DNA of 8,346 bases from Candidatus Gastranaerophilales bacterium (GTDB lineage: Bacteria; Cyanobacteriota; Vampirovibrionia; Gastranaerophilales; JAQUYY01): assembly GCA_028691575.1 (NCBI GenBank), contig JAQUYY010000074.1, positions 1-8,346 on the forward strand, in the 5' to 3' direction. Positions 6,393-8,346 of this stretch are shown here, one piece after another. A program made the position numbers and the translations under genes. Under the pieces are notes generated by a model. That model had not been told where the DNA came from. It saw nothing but the letters and a program-made list of their open reading frames with translations, and searched no databases. Positions within the stretch are counted from its first letter, which is position 1; each line of letters starts with the position of its first letter.

Positions 6393-7424
6393 TTAATCGA
6401 TTAAATCTTGAATTTTTTTAGAAACTTCACTTCCAAAAACTGCACCTGCCCCCATTCCGATTAATGAGCCGACAGCTCCGCCATGTTTTGCACCTATTGC
6501 TCCACCGTAGCCTATTCCTGTAAGAACAGAAGTAACATTTATCCCTGATTTTAGGGTTTGTTTGCCTGTTTCTTTTACTTTATCAGCAATGTTATCACCT
6601 TTATTATGGGATTTGAATATTTTTGGCAATTCTAAGATGCCAAGTGCAATTACGCTCAATAATGGTATTCTTTTTATAGCTCTTGCTGTTATTTCTCCCC
6701 CCAATTTTTTAGCTGTAAATTCGTATGCACGTGCTTTTTTCCCTGCCGCATTTTTAATTCCATCTACTACTGTTATATTATCGTAATTTGCTTCTATGCC
6801 AAAGAAATTTTGAATTTTTTCTCCTAATTTTGTTTCATAAATTGTTTTTCTATCCAATTTATCTAATTTTTCAGCAAAAATATTTCCTTTATCAATTTGT
6901 TTTTGTAGAGGTTCATCTAGCATAGTTCCCCTGAAAAATGAAAACGAATGCTGGTGGGTTTTTCTGTTATAAAGAGGGTCATAGATAAAGTTTTTATCAA
7001 TCTTGCTTCTTATCTGATTTATGGCTCCTTTTATGTCTCTTAAGTCCTCTGGGAGGTTAACTAACGCCAAGCTGCTCAAACCTAATGCAGAGAGATAATC
7101 ATGATTTTCAAGTTTATCAGGTAATGACGAAATTCTTCTGACGGGGGCAATTGGACTTAAACTTTTAAATAAAACTTCTGTAGATTCTTTATTTTCAGAA
7201 ACTGTTTTATCAAAAGTGTCTATTAATGGTTTTTTCTCATTATTTTCATTAATTGTAATCTGAAATTTTTGAATATCAGAGTTAAATTTGTCATTAGAAA
7301 TTCTTGAATCCTCTCTTCTGTCAATCCCGGAACGGCGTTCGACATCAACAGACCGATTATTTTGCCGTCTGTCATTTTGATACTGCGGATAAAGTTTTGA
7401 AATATTATTATCCAATTTCTCCAC
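6393..7424 (-). CDS. Hypothetical protein with Arg-rich N-terminus and C-terminal glycine zipper
   Basis: I do not recognise the whole protein (343 residues). The N-terminus is hydrophilic and carries three acid-Arg-Arg triads: DRR (18-20), ERR (29-31) and DRR (35-37) within VERRSGIDRRED. A low-complexity linker follows to about residue 90, then a mixed helical region (95-245). A hydrophobic helix (about 253-270) may enter the membrane. The C-terminal end (303-331) is a glycine zipper with Gly at 303, 307, 311, 315, 319, 323, 327 and 331, the type of segment that packs tightly in membranes or oligomers. The start is uncertain. GTG at 7422-7424 is the furthest upstream before a stop, but no clear Shine-Dalgarno precedes it. 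TTG at 7413-7415 follows GGTGGAG closely, with only 3 nt between, and would shorten the protein by three residues. It converges on the 92-residue gene. Confidence 0.83.
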   Translation of the reverse strand: MEKLDNNISKLYPQYQNDRRQNNRSVDVERRSGIDRREDSRISNDKFNSDIQKFQITINENNEKKPLIDTFDKTVSENKESTEVLFKSLSPIAPVRRISSLPDKLENHDYLSALGLSSLALVNLPEDLRDIKGAINQIRSKIDKNFIYDPLYNRKTHQHSFSFFRGTMLDEPLQKQIDKGNIFAEKLDKLDRKTIYETKLGEKIQNFFGIEANYDNITVVDGIKNAAGKKARAYEFTAKKLGGEITARAIKRIPLLSVIALGILELPKIFKSHNKGDNIADKVKETGKQTLKSGINVTSVLTGIGYGGAIGAKHGGAVGSLIGMGAGAVFGSEVSKKIQDLID

Positions 7425-7458
7425 CCAAGTGCATGATTAATTAACAGGATTTGACTCC

Positions 7459-7488
7459 CTTATATATGTAAAAACATTTTTGATACAA
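7459..7488 (-). promoter_or_regulatory. Candidate promoter of the glycine-zipper gene
   Basis: On the minus strand TTGTAT (7483-7488) is followed after 16 bp by TATATA (7461-7466), or after 18 bp by TATAAG (7459-7464). It lies in the 80-bp gap between the glycosyltransferase stop and the start at 7424, about 35 bp upstream of that start. This suggests the gene is transcribed separately from its upstream neighbour. It is a pattern match only. Confidence 0.33.
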
Positions 7489-7504
7489 AAATTGCCCTAA
7501 TAGT

Positions 7505-8346
7505 TTAAAATCTTACAGAAGAAACTTTGTTCACAGAAAAAATCGGGTCTATAATTATTGGCGTTTGCAAATTTAATTTTTTATGCCCAAATAAAATCAA
7601 TTTTTCAGAGTTTAATTTTTTATAAAATAACAATTCATATAACGGATTTAAATTTTCGGCTTCAATATGTTTTTCCGGCCATCTTTCATCATGAGTAACA
7701 GTCGGAACAAAAACATAGTATTCGCCTGACGAATTGGCAAAATCATAAAATTTTTGCTGAAAACTTGCATATTTTTGAATAGCATAAACAGGATATGTCA
7801 CAATTTTTATGTCTTTTCTTAAATCAGAAGTTTTAAAGTACAATTCATCAGGTATTAACAACATGGAATTAGCAGGAATATTTTCATTTACCCATTTAAC
7901 CGCAATATTTCTTGAGTCAATCGGAGGATTATATCTGTAAGCCAGAGTTTTTAAAGGCATTAATGATAAAATAACAGCAATAATACAGCAAATTACAGCT
8001 GTTTTAACAAAAGAATTTTTTATAAATTCCGAAAGTTTTCCGTATAAAAATAACAATCCCAAAGAAATAAAAATTCCAAAAACAACAAACAAAAATAAAA
8101 TATTTCGCTCAAAATTAACTATTGCGCTACACATAAATAACAAATGAATTATCGGGAATGTCAATAGAATACAAGTGTATTTTTTATTCAGTTTAAATGC
8201 AGAATAAATGCCGATTAATCCTGCCGGAATAAGTCCCCAACCATAATCAATGAGCATTCTGTTAAAATAATGTAAAAGTTGCGGAAATCCCGGAGGTCCT
8301 TCATTCCCCGTATGTCCAAGTTTAAAATAATGTATGGATTCATAGC
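7505..8346 (-). CDS. C-terminal part of multi-pass membrane glycosyltransferase (GT39/PMT/ArnT-like)
   Basis: The frame remains open to the window edge. The ATG at 8255-8257 is internal, because 29 further in-frame residues precede it, including HTGNEGPPGFPQLLHYF, a loop typical just before a late membrane helix in GT39-type enzymes. About four membrane segments follow, near the internal methionine's residues 7-20, 28-47, 52-72 and 84-102. Then comes a soluble C-terminal domain with DSRNIAVKWVNENIPANS, similar to the domain that closes many of these proteins. The family transfers a sugar from a polyprenyl-phosphate donor to lipid A, protein or another envelope acceptor on the outer face of the inner membrane. 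The catalytic N-terminal loop with its acidic residues lies outside the window, so activity and acceptor cannot be judged. The family assignment rests on architecture and the loop motif; other GT-C families remain possible. Confidence 0.75.
   Translation of the reverse strand, partial: YESIHYFKLGHTGNEGPPGFPQLLHYFNRMLIDYGWGLIPAGLIGIYSAFKLNKKYTCILLTFPIIHLLFMCSAIVNFERNILFLFVVFGIFISLGLLFLYGKLSEFIKNSFVKTAVICCIIAVILSLMPLKTLAYRYNPPIDSRNIAVKWVNENIPANSMLLIPDELYFKTSDLRKDIKIVTYPVYAIQKYASFQQKFYDFANSSGEYYVFVPTVTHDERWPEKHIEAENLNPLYELLFYKKLNSEKLILFGHKKLNLQTPIIIDPIFSVNKVSSVRF

Noticed and set aside
6393..6404. Perfect 12-bp palindrome TTAATCGATTAA at the convergent gene ends, as a terminator or regulator site.
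   Set aside because: It is AT-rich with no loop and encodes the last residues and stop (L-I-D-stop) of the glycine-zipper protein. It is too weak to be an intrinsic terminator and easily arises by chance.

Overview
The window is AT-rich DNA that looks like a non-photosynthetic relative of Cyanobacteria, most likely Candidatus Gastranaerophilales (Melainabacteria/Vampirovibrionia). This is an inference from three things. Two proteins carry a short N-terminal signature, M-x-V-N-F followed later by [ST]-F-G, which I recall as common in that group. There is an MCE/MlaD-type lipid-transport protein, implying an outer membrane. Base and codon use are uniformly low in GC. No ribosomal or other phylogenetic marker is present, so the assignment is provisional.

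Layout. At 1-612 (+) lies the 3' part of a SAM-dependent methyltransferase gene that begins before the window. It meets tail to tail, with overlapping stop codons, a TTG-started mlaD-like gene (609-1646, -). Then comes a minus-strand block of three reading frames, in transcription order: a 505-residue protein with a nucleotidyltransferase-like GSDLD motif (4406-5923), a 581-residue membrane-anchored PHP-family phosphoesterase whose ribosome-binding site overlaps the upstream stop codon (2653-4398), and a continuous 297-codon frame (1759-2652) that is the C-terminal part of a second, divergent PHP protein lacking a start codon and the first metal-binding motifs. A divergent intergenic region (5924-6109) holds an inverted pair of TTGCTAT-containing repeats and leads into a small plus-strand gene for a 92-residue protein (6110-6388). 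Convergent with it is a 343-residue protein (6393-7424, -) with an Arg-rich N-terminus and a glycine zipper of eight glycines at every fourth residue. The window closes with the C-terminal portion of a multi-pass membrane glycosyltransferase resembling the GT39/PMT/ArnT group (7505-8346, -, truncated by the window edge).

How the genes may work together. The most suggestive unit is the 505-residue NTase-like gene coupled to the PHP gene with 7 bp between them. A nucleotide- or phosphate-transferring enzyme made together with a predicted metal phosphoesterase could be a modify/unmodify pair, but no substrate can be read from the sequence. The adjoining partial PHP copy shows that this locus has undergone duplication followed by deletion. 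The methyltransferase, mlaD and GT39 genes look like ordinary envelope-related neighbours and show no direct link to that unit.
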